DNA of 64,000 nt from Lentilactobacillus curieae (GCF_000785105.2 NZ_CP018906.1:1798001-1862000), one strand, 5' to 3'. Counted from the first letter of the stretch, positions 55,142-63,312 are shown. Translations and numbers: made by a program. The notes: generated by a model from the sequence alone, not told the origin.

Positions 55142-55686
55142 GAATCTCCGGGTAGCAAATAGCAAAAAGGCGGTTTTGTGGCTCAGTGTTTCGCACCTAA
55201 ATTAGTATCATGTTGTTTCCTTTCGCAAAAGAATACATATTAAACTGATCCAAAACAGTTCTTCGATACCAAAAAACCGTCAGAACAGGCTTTTGAGCAA
55301 TTCTTATTTATTACCAAAAGAATGCGTTATATACGCGCATTCTAAGACAGTTTTTAACTGATCAGCAGCTAGTTATCCATTAACTTGAAGAATGTAATTT
55401 GGAATTCATTTCATTGCTTGGTCTGAAATGTATCGGCAACTGTTTTTAAGGTTTGACCACTGATAAACGTAACTTGCTTAAGTCAATGATAAAGAATAAA
55501 ACAATTGCAGGAATAACAACCATTAGTTAGATTATTAGATTAATGGTTGTAAAACTGGCTTACTGATACTACCACCATGATTTATTAGTTTTAGCACTAC
55601 TTCGTATAATATATATTATGTAAAGTAAAATTTAAAAATTAACATTTCACCAATTTTTTAGCTCCCCACTATTTTTTGGCAATAAA
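55142..55686. other. About 550 bp without an intact gene; probable decayed remnants
   Basis: No complete gene is visible. On the minus strand, 55446-55523 reads MVVIPAIVLFFIIDLSKLRL..., and an overlapping frame continues KQVTFISGQTLKTVADTF. Together these resemble the frameshifted C-terminus of a sugar ABC permease (IP..LFFI...FISG.T), a weak and inferred likeness. On the plus strand about 55250-55345 reads TDPKQFFDTKKPSEQAFEQF... between stops. Two hairpins occur: AGAATGCG/CGCATTCT (55319-55343) and ACAACCATTA/TAATGGTTGT (55516-55550). Confidence 0.4.
55516..55550. repeat. Perfect 10-bp inverted repeat in the decayed stretch
   Basis: ACAACCATTA (55516-55525) and TAATGGTTGT (55541-55550), 15-base spacer. 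There is no T-run, so it is probably not a terminator; its role is unknown. Confidence 0.55.
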
Positions 55687-55718
55687 TAAAAACCCGAATC
55701 AATTTGCGATTCGGGAAT
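55686..55718 (-). terminator. Terminator after the MDR oxidoreductase gene
   Basis: CCCGAATC (55693-55700) pairs with GATTCGGG (55708-55715). The A-run before it is the T-run on the minus strand; T-rich sequence on the other side may allow use in both directions. Confidence 0.82.
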
Positions 55719-55721
55719 TTT

Positions 55722-56672
55722 TTATATAAGAATTACTGGCAGACCTGGTGCATTCCAAGCTTCAGAAATTTCATCAAGCTTAAATTTATTTACGTCTAGT
55801 TCAAGTTTTCCTGCTACGGCATACCTGAACAATTTTGGTAATTCTGTTTGCAAATACTTCTCAAATTCAATTGGTTCGAAACTACCAATTCCTGAACCAA
55901 TCAAAGCTAAATCACGGCTTCTAAACAGCTGTGATGAAATATTTATATCTGGACCAGCCATTTGGCCGATTGTAATGAATTTTAACGGTCTAGCTAACTG
56001 TATCTGACCTAAAGCGCTTAGTATCATCTCTGCAGGTTTACCCCAAAGATAATCAACAACTATGCTAATTGGATACTGGTCGTAAATCTTTTTTATTTGT
56101 TGAGTGATTTCTGCCTCAGAATCTGAAAGTACTACAATTTCATCGGCACCAATTTTCTTGAGGCTTTCTAGTTTATCAGCGTTCCGACCAGTAGCAATGA
56201 CCTTGCTTGCACCACGGTACTTGGCCATCTGGACTGCCATTGTTCCCGTTGATCCGGTAGCACCATTTACTAGCACCACGTCGCCTTCAGAAATGTTTCC
56301 CCTAACTGTCAGTGCCACATCAGAACCCATTAACACGTTTGGCATAGCGGCAGCGATTGCTGGATCTAACTCAGCTGGAACATCGACTAAACGATTTTTA
56401 TCTACGATTGCCTTTTCTGCCATCATTCCAGATAAGCCCATTGAGAACACCAATTTACCCTCATCGGTTTTGGCAACTCCGTCCATTCCCATTACCGCTG
56501 GCAACGGGTCAAAATTTGTGTAGTGCTTACCGGCAGCTTTACCAATATCTAATCGTTTAATTGAAGACGCAACCGGATTTACAATGATTTGTTGGGCATT
56601 GGTTGTCTTAGGATCTTTATAATCCAGGTATTCTGGAACTTTACCATATTCAGTTAAAACTGCTGCTTTCAA
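55722..56672 (-). CDS. MDR-superfamily zinc-free oxidoreductase (quinone oxidoreductase-like)
   Basis: A 316-aa medium-chain dehydrogenase/reductase. The N-terminal GroES-like fold (1-110) is followed by a Rossmann domain with VNGATGSTGTMAVQMAKYRG and a Tyr-Gly-type dinucleotide motif. No Cys/His zinc ligands are present, pointing to an NADPH-dependent quinone or enone reductase. It is the last gene of the minus-strand block, 54 bases after the Nudix gene. It may be co-transcribed with the folate genes without being part of the pathway. Substrate unknown. Confidence 0.85.
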   Translation of the reverse strand: MKAAVLTEYGKVPEYLDYKDPKTTNAQQIIVNPVASSIKRLDIGKAAGKHYTNFDPLPAVMGMDGVAKTDEGKLVFSMGLSGMMAEKAIVDKNRLVDVPAELDPAIAAAMPNVLMGSDVALTVRGNISEGDVVLVNGATGSTGTMAVQMAKYRGASKVIATGRNADKLESLKKIGADEIVVLSDSEAEITQQIKKIYDQYPISIVVDYLWGKPAEMILSALGQIQLARPLKFITIGQMAGPDINISSQLFRSRDLALIGSGIGSFEPIEFEKYLQTELPKLFRYAVAGKLELDVNKFKLDEISEAWNAPGLPVILI

Positions 56673-56726
56673 TTAATTCACCCCATTAATTTAATGTCAA
56701 AATGCTATCATTTTGATTTCTACAAG

Positions 56727-57245
56727 TCAATTATAGTACATAGCAAAGTATGGTTGAAATTCCAACGGCGCTTCTTTTTTTGTCAGCATAAACACTGGGA
56801 GCTCAGCTACATCATCCGCATTAAAATTTGACTGAAAAGTAAACCTTAAATCAATGTGCTGGTGATCTGCCTCGCCTTTAACTGGATTGGCAGGAATATT
56901 GATAACATTAACGTCAATCAATAGCGGTTTAGATATGGCATAAAACCCTGTTTCTTCATGGAATTCACGAATGGCACAGTCAATTGGGAGCTCTGTTGGT
57001 TCTACGTGTCCCGCCGGAAGTAAAATCGTGTGCAGGTAGGGATGCCTAATAAAAACGGCTTGCCCTTTACTTAAGATAAATGCGCTGGCAGACAAGTGAA
57101 CCCCTGACTTTCGATTACGCAGACTTGATGAGTCAGACTGATCAAGAAGACGTGTGACTTGCTCCAATTTGCCTGCTGACAGCCACGGATAATCCGTATC
57201 TGCTAATGCCGCTATTTGAGAAATAAGTTGCTCTTTGAAGTCCAT
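56727..57245 (-). CDS. Nudix hydrolase, candidate dihydroneopterin-triphosphate pyrophosphatase (FolQ)
   Basis: A 172-aa Nudix protein. The Nudix box is complete: GHVEPTELPIDCAIREFHEE then TGF, matching GX5EX7REUXEEXGU. It lies directly after folP in the folate operon. In Lactococcus a Nudix gene in the same kind of cluster (folQ) removes pyrophosphate from dihydroneopterin triphosphate, the step between FolE and FolB that is otherwise missing here. ATG 57245 follows GGTGA; GTG 57254 is an alternative. The role is inferred from context. Confidence 0.8.
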   Translation of the reverse strand: MDFKEQLISQIAALADTDYPWLSAGKLEQVTRLLDQSDSSSLRNRKSGVHLSASAFILSKGQAVFIRHPYLHTILLPAGHVEPTELPIDCAIREFHEETGFYAISKPLLIDVNVINIPANPVKGEADHQHIDLRFTFQSNFNADDVAELPVFMLTKKEAPLEFQPYFAMYYN

Positions 57246-57259
57246 CTTAGTCACCGACT

Positions 57260-58357
57260 TTAATCAAGAGCTGCTTTTAGCAGCTCAAATGTTTTGGTCA
57301 TCATGGCGGTTTCCTTTACGTCATGAACCCTAATTATCCGCCCACCAAGAACGGACATTAGTGATTCAAATAACAGCGTTGGCAGCAATCGATCATCTGC
57401 TGAATCAAGGTCAAACAGTCTGCTGGCAAAGCTCTTTCGGGAAATAGCAATCATGATTGGTACATTGAATCTGGTCATCTGTTTGGTGTATTTCATCTTA
57501 ATCAAATCAAACTCTAACGTATTATGATCAGAAAAGCCGACACCTGGGTCTAAAACAATGTTTTCTGGTTTAATTCCTGTTGCTAGTAAATCTTCCAAGT
57601 TTTGGTCAAAAAAGTTATCCATTGTTTTGATAAGTGTCTCAGCTTGTTCGTTAAAGTTTCTGCCATTGAACATGCTGACAACTGCTGGTTGATACTCTTT
57701 TACCAAATCGAGTTTCGATTTCGAATTAAAGCCATCGATGTCATTAATAATTTGAATTCCATCATCGAGGGCTAATTTAATTACCTCCGGAGTATTTGAG
57801 TCAATCGCCAGCACAATGTCTGGAAAATTGGCATGGATTTCCTTAAGGTATGGAGCTAATCGTGACCATTCTGCTTCGGGACTAATATCGTCAAAATGAG
57901 GTTTAGATGATTTTCCACCTACTTCGAACACCTGCGCTCCAGCTTCTTGTTCAGATTCAATTCTTTTCAGTACTCCACTAATCGAGTTGTTGACGCCCCC
58001 ATCGTAAAAAGAATCGGGAGTTAAATTCAGGATGGAATAAATCAAAGGTTGCGTCGTAATGTCAAAATCAAAACCTCGGCCGCTGAAATGAATTTCCGTT
58101 TCAAAAACCAATTGTTTTAATGTATCTACTGAAGATGATGATAGTTCAGTTTGTAGATCTTTCAATAACGAAGAAAGCATATCCCTTTGAATTTCTATGG
58201 ACATTTTGCGACTATTTGCATCATACAACTTGTTAGTTGCATATTCCAAATTACTGACCTTGTTGACTTCTTCCTCTGTTGCTAAAAAAACTATTTTCAA
58301 TTTATTCCTTAATGCTGAGTTAACTGATTTGACATTGATAGGTTCCAAGACTTTCAC
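57260..58357 (-). CDS. folP: Dihydropteroate synthase FolP, with N-terminal extension
   Basis: Joins pABA to hydroxymethyldihydropterin diphosphate. At 365 aa it is about 90 residues longer than the classic enzyme; the TIM barrel begins near residue 105. Present: ILNLTPDSFYDGG (111-121), AIDSNTPEVIKL, IVLDPGVGF, ISRKSF and RVHDVKE. The normally invariant GGESTRPG loop reads GGKSSKPH (147-154), so Glu, Thr and Arg are replaced by Lys, Ser and Lys. GTG start; overlaps the folC stop by 4 bases. Confidence 0.9.
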   Translation of the reverse strand: MKVLEPINVKSVNSALRNKLKIVFLATEEEVNKVSNLEYATNKLYDANSRKMSIEIQRDMLSSLLKDLQTELSSSSVDTLKQLVFETEIHFSGRGFDFDITTQPLIYSILNLTPDSFYDGGVNNSISGVLKRIESEQEAGAQVFEVGGKSSKPHFDDISPEAEWSRLAPYLKEIHANFPDIVLAIDSNTPEVIKLALDDGIQIINDIDGFNSKSKLDLVKEYQPAVVSMFNGRNFNEQAETLIKTMDNFFDQNLEDLLATGIKPENIVLDPGVGFSDHNTLEFDLIKMKYTKQMTRFNVPIMIAISRKSFASRLFDLDSADDRLLPTLLFESLMSVLGGRIIRVHDVKETAMMTKTFELLKAALD

Positions 58358-59640
58358 TCTCCTGTTAGTCTTTCCCTTATGGGATTAATAAGATAGAATG
58401 AGCCGACAACAAAAATTACGGCATCTGGTATTTCAGATGTTGCCTGTTCGATTGCGAAATCTAGTGCTTTGATTGGGCCCGAAAAGTTGGGATATGTTAT
58501 CCCGGTTTCCCTATAAAACACCTCATCCAATCGCTTTGAATTAAGTTCTCTAGATTCATTTCGCGGATTGGTAATGATAAAACGGGTGTTTTTAAGTTTA
58601 AGCAACTCAGAAACGGCAGTTTTAAAATCTTTGTCCTTTAAAAAGCCATTTATGATAATTTTTGGTTGATCTGAATAGTTATCTGCGACAGTCTTTACGA
58701 AAGCCCCAACCCCATCTGGATTGTGAGCTGCGTCTAAAATAATTGCTGGGTTTTTAGTTACTAGTTCAAATCTTCCAGGAATGGACAAGTTATTTCCCAA
58801 AGCACTGCTGACGGCTGTTGCGATTTTTTCTTCTGAAATCGTCAGGCGATTCTTAAAATTAGATAGCCAGCACAAAACTGTGTTTAGGTTTTCTTGTTCA
58901 TAGCTAGCCTTTAAACCGAATTCAAATTCTTGATTTAAAAACGAAAATTTACCATTGGAAACTGTAGTTTGGTGTTGATCTGCATCAATCAAATCGGCTT
59001 GTTTGATTTTAGCTTCACCTTGGATGACTTTTTTAGTTATCATCTGCTGATTGGGAGCCATAATAGTAGTGTTTTGGGGCCTAATAATTTTGGACTTTGT
59101 GGTCGCAATTTCAGCTAGACTGTCACCTAGAATCCCCAAGTGATCCAGACTGATCTTGGTGAAAATTGAATACATAGTTGTGGTGACTGCATTAGTAGCA
59201 TCCAATTCTCCTCCTAAACCGCATTCTAAGACAACATAATTAACTTTGGCCTCAGCAAACACCATCATGGAAATTATAAAATCAGCTTCAAATTTTGATA
59301 GCTGATCGTCGTTAAAATCAGCGGTACTCATAAGCTGTCCTAATTGAGCCACCTTTGTCTGGTACTCTATCATCGAAATGCGAGTCATATTAACCCGAAT
59401 GGTGTCAGTAACGTTCCCAATCGCGGGACTAGTGAACAGACCGGCGGCAATTCCTAATTCTTTTAAAATGTTTGCAATCATAATCGCGGTGGAACCTTTG
59501 CCATTGGTTCCACAAACGTGAATAATTTTAAATTTCATATCAGGGTGATCAAGAGCCGCTAATACCCGTTTTAATAATGAAATCCGGTCACCTTCGTCAT
59601 ATAAGAACTCAGCAAATTTTGAATTATAAGTTTTGGTCAT
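58354..59640 (-). CDS. folC: Folylpolyglutamate / dihydrofolate synthase
   Basis: Adds glutamate to dihydropteroate or folates. The 428-aa Mur-ligase-like ATPase has HVCGTNGKGSTAIMIANIL (P-loop, about 40-58), ECGLGGELDATN, KISLDHLGILGDS and ILDAAHNPDGVGAF. Its start overlaps the end of folKE by 17 bases and its stop overlaps folP, indicating tight translational coupling. Confidence 0.95.
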   Translation of the reverse strand: MTKTYNSKFAEFLYDEGDRISLLKRVLAALDHPDMKFKIIHVCGTNGKGSTAIMIANILKELGIAAGLFTSPAIGNVTDTIRVNMTRISMIEYQTKVAQLGQLMSTADFNDDQLSKFEADFIISMMVFAEAKVNYVVLECGLGGELDATNAVTTTMYSIFTKISLDHLGILGDSLAEIATTKSKIIRPQNTTIMAPNQQMITKKVIQGEAKIKQADLIDADQHQTTVSNGKFSFLNQEFEFGLKASYEQENLNTVLCWLSNFKNRLTISEEKIATAVSSALGNNLSIPGRFELVTKNPAIILDAAHNPDGVGAFVKTVADNYSDQPKIIINGFLKDKDFKTAVSELLKLKNTRFIITNPRNESRELNSKRLDEVFYRETGITYPNFSGPIKALDFAIEQATSEIPDAVIFVVGSFYLINPIRERLTGE

Positions 59641-60697
59641 TTAAATCACCGATTGAATTTAAGAACTCAGCTTGTAAGTTACTGTCTTCTTTGAAAAGGC
59701 CGGAAAAGCTAAAGGTTCTGGTCGAGGAATCCGTTTTTTTAACTCCCCGCATTTCAACGCACATGTGGCGAGCATCAACCACCACTGCAACTCCCTGTGG
59801 ATTCAGAATTTTGTTTAACTGGGTAGCAATATCATCAGTTACCTTTTCTTGAAGGCCGAGTTTGTGAGTAACAAAGTCAACTAGACGAGGAATCTTACTT
59901 AGGCCAATGATTTTTCCATTTGTAGGAATATAAGCAACGTGAGCTTTTCCAAAGAATGGCATCATGTGATGTTCACACATTGAATAAAACGGAATATTCC
60001 GCATCATAATCATTTTTGAACTGTCAGGGTTTTCAGAGTCAAATAATTTATAGTCCTGAAACTTTTCTTGACCAGTAGTACTAAAGATTTCCGCATACAT
60101 TCGTTGAACGCGGTCAGGGGTTTCCAACAGTCCTGCACGATCTGGATCCTCACCAATATTGGCCAAAATTGTCCGCACACTTTGCATGATTTCTTGATCT
60201 CCCCGTTTGTTTTGTTTAATCAACTTAATGGATTGATCTGAGGCGGATAATTCAGTGATTCGTTGCTTAATCGTATCGTTAAGATTAAAGTCAGCTGGCA
60301 AAACTTCTAGACTTGGAACCAACACAAATAAACGGTTGAATGCTTCTGGATGTGGAACAACCAGATCACTATCTGAAATTGTCTGGTCACCCCAAAAAAC
60401 AATATCTATATCAATAGTCCTGGGTCCCCAATGAATGTCGCGGGTTCTATGCAGGTCCGCTTCAATTTGATGAATTTTAGCTAATAATTTTTCAGGTTCA
60501 TAGTTAGTGGCAACGTTAATGGCAACGTTAATAAAGTTTTTTTGTTCAACATTGCCAACTGGACTAGTTTCGTAAAAGTTTGACGTGTTTACCAACATAT
60601 TCTGTGGATCACTACTTATGGCAGTGATTGCTCGGTTAATGTTAAATTCTCGATTACCAATGTTGCTGCCTAGGCTGAGTATTACGTTAGTTTGCAT
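59624..60697 (-). CDS. folKE: FolK-FolE fusion: HPPK and GTP cyclohydrolase I
   Basis: A 357-aa bifunctional protein. Residues 1-165 are HPPK (LSLGSNIGNRE, HWGPRTIDIDIVFW, VPHPEAFNRLFVL), which pyrophosphorylates hydroxymethyldihydropterin. Residues about 170-357 are GTP cyclohydrolase I (MCEHHMMPFFGKAHVAYIP with zinc ligands, GLSKIPRLVDFV, VDARHMCVEMRGV), the first pathway step. This fusion is known from Lactococcus and lactobacilli. Both domains look intact. Starts at the folB stop (one-base overlap). Confidence 0.96.
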   Translation of the reverse strand: MQTNVILSLGSNIGNREFNINRAITAISSDPQNMLVNTSNFYETSPVGNVEQKNFINVAINVATNYEPEKLLAKIHQIEADLHRTRDIHWGPRTIDIDIVFWGDQTISDSDLVVPHPEAFNRLFVLVPSLEVLPADFNLNDTIKQRITELSASDQSIKLIKQNKRGDQEIMQSVRTILANIGEDPDRAGLLETPDRVQRMYAEIFSTTGQEKFQDYKLFDSENPDSSKMIMMRNIPFYSMCEHHMMPFFGKAHVAYIPTNGKIIGLSKIPRLVDFVTHKLGLQEKVTDDIATQLNKILNPQGVAVVVDARHMCVEMRGVKKTDSSTRTFSFSGLFKEDSNLQAEFLNSIGDLNDQNL

Positions 60698-61044
60698 TAT
60701 TCTGTTACCTCAATTTCTACATTATCGAAAACTCCATCAACCGGTAAGTTGATTTTTCTGATCCTAACGGTCAATCGGGTGATTCTGTTATCAATTTGTT
60801 TAATCTTGGAGATGATTTTATCTGCGAGCGTCTCAAGTAATTTATCATTACTCTTATCAATAATTCGCTTAATAGTTGGATAAAAGTCAGCATAGCTTAC
60901 CGTACTATTGAGATCGTCGTTTTCTGGTTTTGCATTAATCTCGGCTATCAAATCAATTTGCAACGGTTGGCCAACAACCCTTTCCTCAGGGAGAACCCCA
61001 ATATGACTGTGGAATTGCATATTATTAACGGTAATTTTATACAT
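60697..61044 (-). CDS. folB: Dihydroneopterin aldolase
   Basis: A 115-aa enzyme that cleaves dihydroneopterin to hydroxymethyldihydropterin. It has MQFHSHIGVLPEERVVGQPL with the catalytic-type Glu and a conserved C-terminal Lys region. It is the first gene of the folB-folKE-folC-folP-nudix run. Ribosome site TTAGGAGA. No convincing own promoter was seen; it may be read from the folT transcript past the intervening terminator. Confidence 0.94.
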   Translation of the reverse strand: MYKITVNNMQFHSHIGVLPEERVVGQPLQIDLIAEINAKPENDDLNSTVSYADFYPTIKRIIDKSNDKLLETLADKIISKIKQIDNRITRLTVRIRKINLPVDGVFDNVEIEVTE

Positions 61045-61080
61045 AAATATTCTCCTAATCGTCCAAAATGAGTTTATGCC

Positions 61081-61117
61081 AAAAAACGGCCCTAACCGCT
61101 TGTGGTCTGTGCCGTTG
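61081..61117 (-). terminator. Terminator between folT and folB
   Basis: On the minus strand AACGGC and GCCGTT with an inner CC/GG stem, then TTTTTT. It begins directly after the folT stop, so it separates or attenuates folB expression. Confidence 0.8.
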
Positions 61118-61645
61118 TTAGATTAACTTTTCTTTTAACTTGTTAAACTGTGGTGAGTTTAACAAGAAGTAAATGATGATAATTTGAATTGGTGTTGTAA
61201 CGACCTCTTTAAGGATACGGGTCATTAAAAATGTCACGTAAGGTGTCTGATACATTAATGATATCCATAGCGTGTTTAACACTAAATTAACAACTAACAT
61301 AATCAGAAGTTGTGATATGACTATTCGCTTTATAGATGGTTTATGACCATATAGAAACCATCCATAAACGATGGCACCTAAAATTGCGGACAGCGTAAAT
61401 CCCGGGTTGTAAACTTGGCCAGAGACCAGCGTACCAATAACATCTGTTAATCCAGCCATGGCAGCTGACCATACAGGTCCATAGAGATAGCTAGCAATCA
61501 CTACAATAACAAACCCAAAACCAAGTTGGATTGTTTTGGTACCAACAGTAAATCGGTCTACAATCAGGCCGAGCGCCATAAGGATTCCCAACACGGTCAC
61601 GTCGAGAGTTCTTAGTTTCTGAAACCTAAATGGTACTGTGTTCAT
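61118..61645 (-). CDS. folT: Folate ECF transporter substrate-binding subunit FolT
   Basis: A 175-aa S component of an ECF transporter, working with the shared EcfA/A'/T module encoded elsewhere. About five to six membrane helices. It has the family AxxxA-like ALGLIVDRF near the N-terminus and the ligand-binding region of the folate S component. Assignment to folate is supported by the THF riboswitch just upstream and the downstream folate genes. ATG 61645, 11 bases after AGGAG. Confidence 0.9.
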   Translation of the reverse strand: MNTVPFRFQKLRTLDVTVLGILMALGLIVDRFTVGTKTIQLGFGFVIVVIASYLYGPVWSAAMAGLTDVIGTLVSGQVYNPGFTLSAILGAIVYGWFLYGHKPSIKRIVISQLLIMLVVNLVLNTLWISLMYQTPYVTFLMTRILKEVVTTPIQIIIIYFLLNSPQFNKLKEKLI

Positions 61646-61656
61646 AATAATGACAT

Positions 61657-61801
61657 CTCCTAAAAGGAGCTCACCAATATTTAGAAAGTCGGATACTAAA
61701 TACTAATGGTGAATGCGAATATAGCACCGCAAGTGAAGTTCACTTTTCGTTCGGAGTTCACATTCCGTTCCTCCGACACTTAACGCGATATATCCTACCC
61801 C
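61657..61801 (-). promoter_or_regulatory. THF riboswitch (class I) with translational expression platform, upstream of folT
   Basis: The minus-strand leader has the THF aptamer core at 61801-61708: GGTAGG then ATATATCGCGTTAAGTGT, the P3 pair CGGAGG...CTCCG, and the closing side GCGGTG...CGCATTCACC. The GCGTTAAGTG and GCGGTG elements match the class I consensus. Downstream, CTCCT (61669-61665) pairs with the Shine-Dalgarno AGGAG (61661-61657) around a 3-base loop. Ligand binding would therefore be expected to block folT translation. Assigned by pattern; a covariance search would confirm. Confidence 0.82.
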
Positions 61802-61822
61802 AAAAATTTTATTTCACGAATA

Positions 61823-61828
61823 ATTATA
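61823..61828 (-). promoter_or_regulatory. Extended -10 promoter of the folT leader
   Basis: On the minus strand ATGC followed by TATAAT, giving a TGC extended -10. Transcription would begin about 20 bases before the riboswitch. The -35 region overlaps the degV terminator. Confidence 0.6.
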
Positions 61829-61835
61829 GCATAGA

Positions 61836-61882
61836 AAACAAAAACAATCACAAACTTTATTTAAAAAGTGAATGTGATTGTT
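61836..61882 (-). terminator. Terminator after degV
   Basis: On the minus strand AACAATCACA and TGTGATTGTT pair around a 20-base AT-rich loop, followed by TTTTTGTTTT. Confidence 0.75.
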
Positions 61883-61890
61883 CGTGTTTA

Positions 61891-62763
61891 TTATAATTCG
61901 TCTTTTTCGAAATCTCTTAGCCAAGCCAAAGCCAAAGACTTATCACCTAAGTGAGTACCAATACTTGGGCCAAAATAACTACGTTCAATTGGCATATCGG
62001 GATATTGTTCGTGAATGGTTTTTGCCTATTCCTCACCAGCTTTTGGATCATCGCCATCAATAATTAATCCTCGGAGAGGATATTCTGCATTAGCTTTCGC
62101 TTCAGCAAACTTGGCTTCTACTCTTTTTAAGGCTTTTTTTCGAGAGCGAATTTTTTCAATTGCGACGATTTCATGACTATCATCATCAAAAGTCAATAAA
62201 GGCTTAATTTTCAGTAACCCGCCAATAAAGGCCGATGCATTTGAAAGGCGACCTCCACGAACGAGGTTTTGCAAATCGTCTACGACAAACAATTCATCGA
62301 ACGTTGCTCTCAAACCATCCAGGTAATTTATAATTTCTTCTGGGGTGCGGTCTAGAGCTGCCATTTTACTAGCTTGAATTGCTAGGTAACCCATTAATTT
62401 AACGGTGATTTGGGAATCATAAGGGATGACCTTGATTCGCTCAATTGTTGGAGCAATACTGACTAGTGAATTATACATACCTGATATTGTGCTAGCCAAA
62501 TGAATGCTGATCACAGTGTCGTATCCCTTATCAGCAAGCGAGTTATAAACATTGATCATTTCCCCTACAGGAGCTTGCGAAGTGCTTGGAAACGACTTTG
62601 AGGTAGTAAGTTTGTCGTAAAATTCTTCGGTTGTTATATCCTGTCCTTCGTGATATTCCCGACCATCAATAATAACTGGCATTGGGACTACCGTAATGTT
62701 GTATTTTTCTGCTTCCTCTTCAGAAAGGTAAGAAGTACTATCTGTTACAATTGCAATTTTCAT
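61891..62763 (-). pseudogene. DegV family (FakB-like) lipid-binding protein with in-frame UAG
   Basis: The full frame from ATG 62763 to TAA 61891 encodes 290 residues, the normal DegV length, but codon 246 is TAG (62028-62026). The N-terminal part has IAIVTDSTSYLSEEEAEKY, SFPSTSQAPVGE and SAFIGGLLKIKPLL. Beyond the stop the same frame continues with QYPDMPIERSYFGPSIGTHL, a normal DegV C-terminus, with no other lesion. DegV/FakB proteins carry fatty acids to FakA. A single C-to-T change (CAG to TAG) is the simplest cause. The 245-aa product could retain some activity. Confidence 0.85.
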
Positions 62764-62783
62764 ATTCACCCGTCCAATTTGTT

Positions 62784-63197
62784 TTAAATTCGGCCGATAC
62801 TGTTATCTAACCGGTTAATCAAGATTTTCATTAGTCGTAATTCTTCCTCAGTCCAATGCGTAAAGATTCGCTGCTTGATGTCCACTAATCCTGCCGTTAT
62901 CCGTAAATTAATGGAATTTCCCCGTTCTGTCACTGAGTACTTGAGCTGGCGCCTATCTGGGCCAATCGTTACCTTGGTTACCATCTCTTTGGTAACTAGT
63001 CGCTTTAACTGGCGCGACAAAGTAGATATATCAAGATTTGTTACATTTGCTAACTTTTCTTGAGTATCGTGACCCGCAATAATTTGTTGGAGGAGACGCC
63101 ATTCGGACATTGTTAAGTTATCCTGTTTAACCAGTTTACCAGATTTTTCAAGATATGCATTGGCAGAATCAAGTAATCCGTCAATTATTTCTTTCAT
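62784..63197 (-). CDS. MarR family transcriptional regulator
   Basis: A 137-aa winged-helix regulator. The recognition helix region is NLDISTLSRQLKRLVTKEMV and the wing GPDRRQLKYSVTERG. ATG 63197 follows GAGGAGG; an earlier in-frame start overlaps that site. It precedes degV by 20 bases on the same strand. In streptococci a related MarR regulator (FabT) controls fatty-acid synthesis, and MarR-degV neighbours suggest lipid control, but FabT identity is not shown here. Divergent from rqcH. Confidence 0.85.
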   Translation of the reverse strand: MKEIIDGLLDSANAYLEKSGKLVKQDNLTMSEWRLLQQIIAGHDTQEKLANVTNLDISTLSRQLKRLVTKEMVTKVTIGPDRRQLKYSVTERGNSINLRITAGLVDIKQRIFTHWTEEELRLMKILINRLDNSIGRI

Positions 63198-63244
63198 ATT
63201 GGCCCTCCTCAATACTTTATAAATCTAAAACGAGTATTATCCCT

Positions 63245-63273
63245 TTCGTTAGCCCCCTATCATAGGATATACT
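63245..63273 (+). promoter_or_regulatory. Possible promoter of rqcH
   Basis: TTCGTT (63245-63250), 17-base spacer, TATACT (63268-63273), 40 bases before the rqcH ATG. Weak -35. Confidence 0.45.
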
Positions 63274-63312
63274 AAAGGGTGCAGTTTTTATGCGTAGAAA
63301 GGGAGTGAAACT

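Noticed and set aside
55516-55550. The 10-bp inverted repeat as ends of a miniature transposable element
   Set aside because: Only 35 bp in total, no target duplication seen, and no second copy noticed in the window.
56104-56523. A 139-codon plus-strand frame opposite the MDR gene
   Set aside because: A shadow of a conserved Rossmann-fold gene.
62026-62028. UAG as a recoded codon (pyrrolysine or programmed read-through)
   Set aside because: Lactobacillaceae have no known UAG recoding, there is no stimulatory structure I can see, and one substitution or sequencing error explains it.
63198-63312. AATACT...AGTATT between marR and rqcH as a MarR operator
   Set aside because: Short arms and a wide spacer make this compatible with chance.
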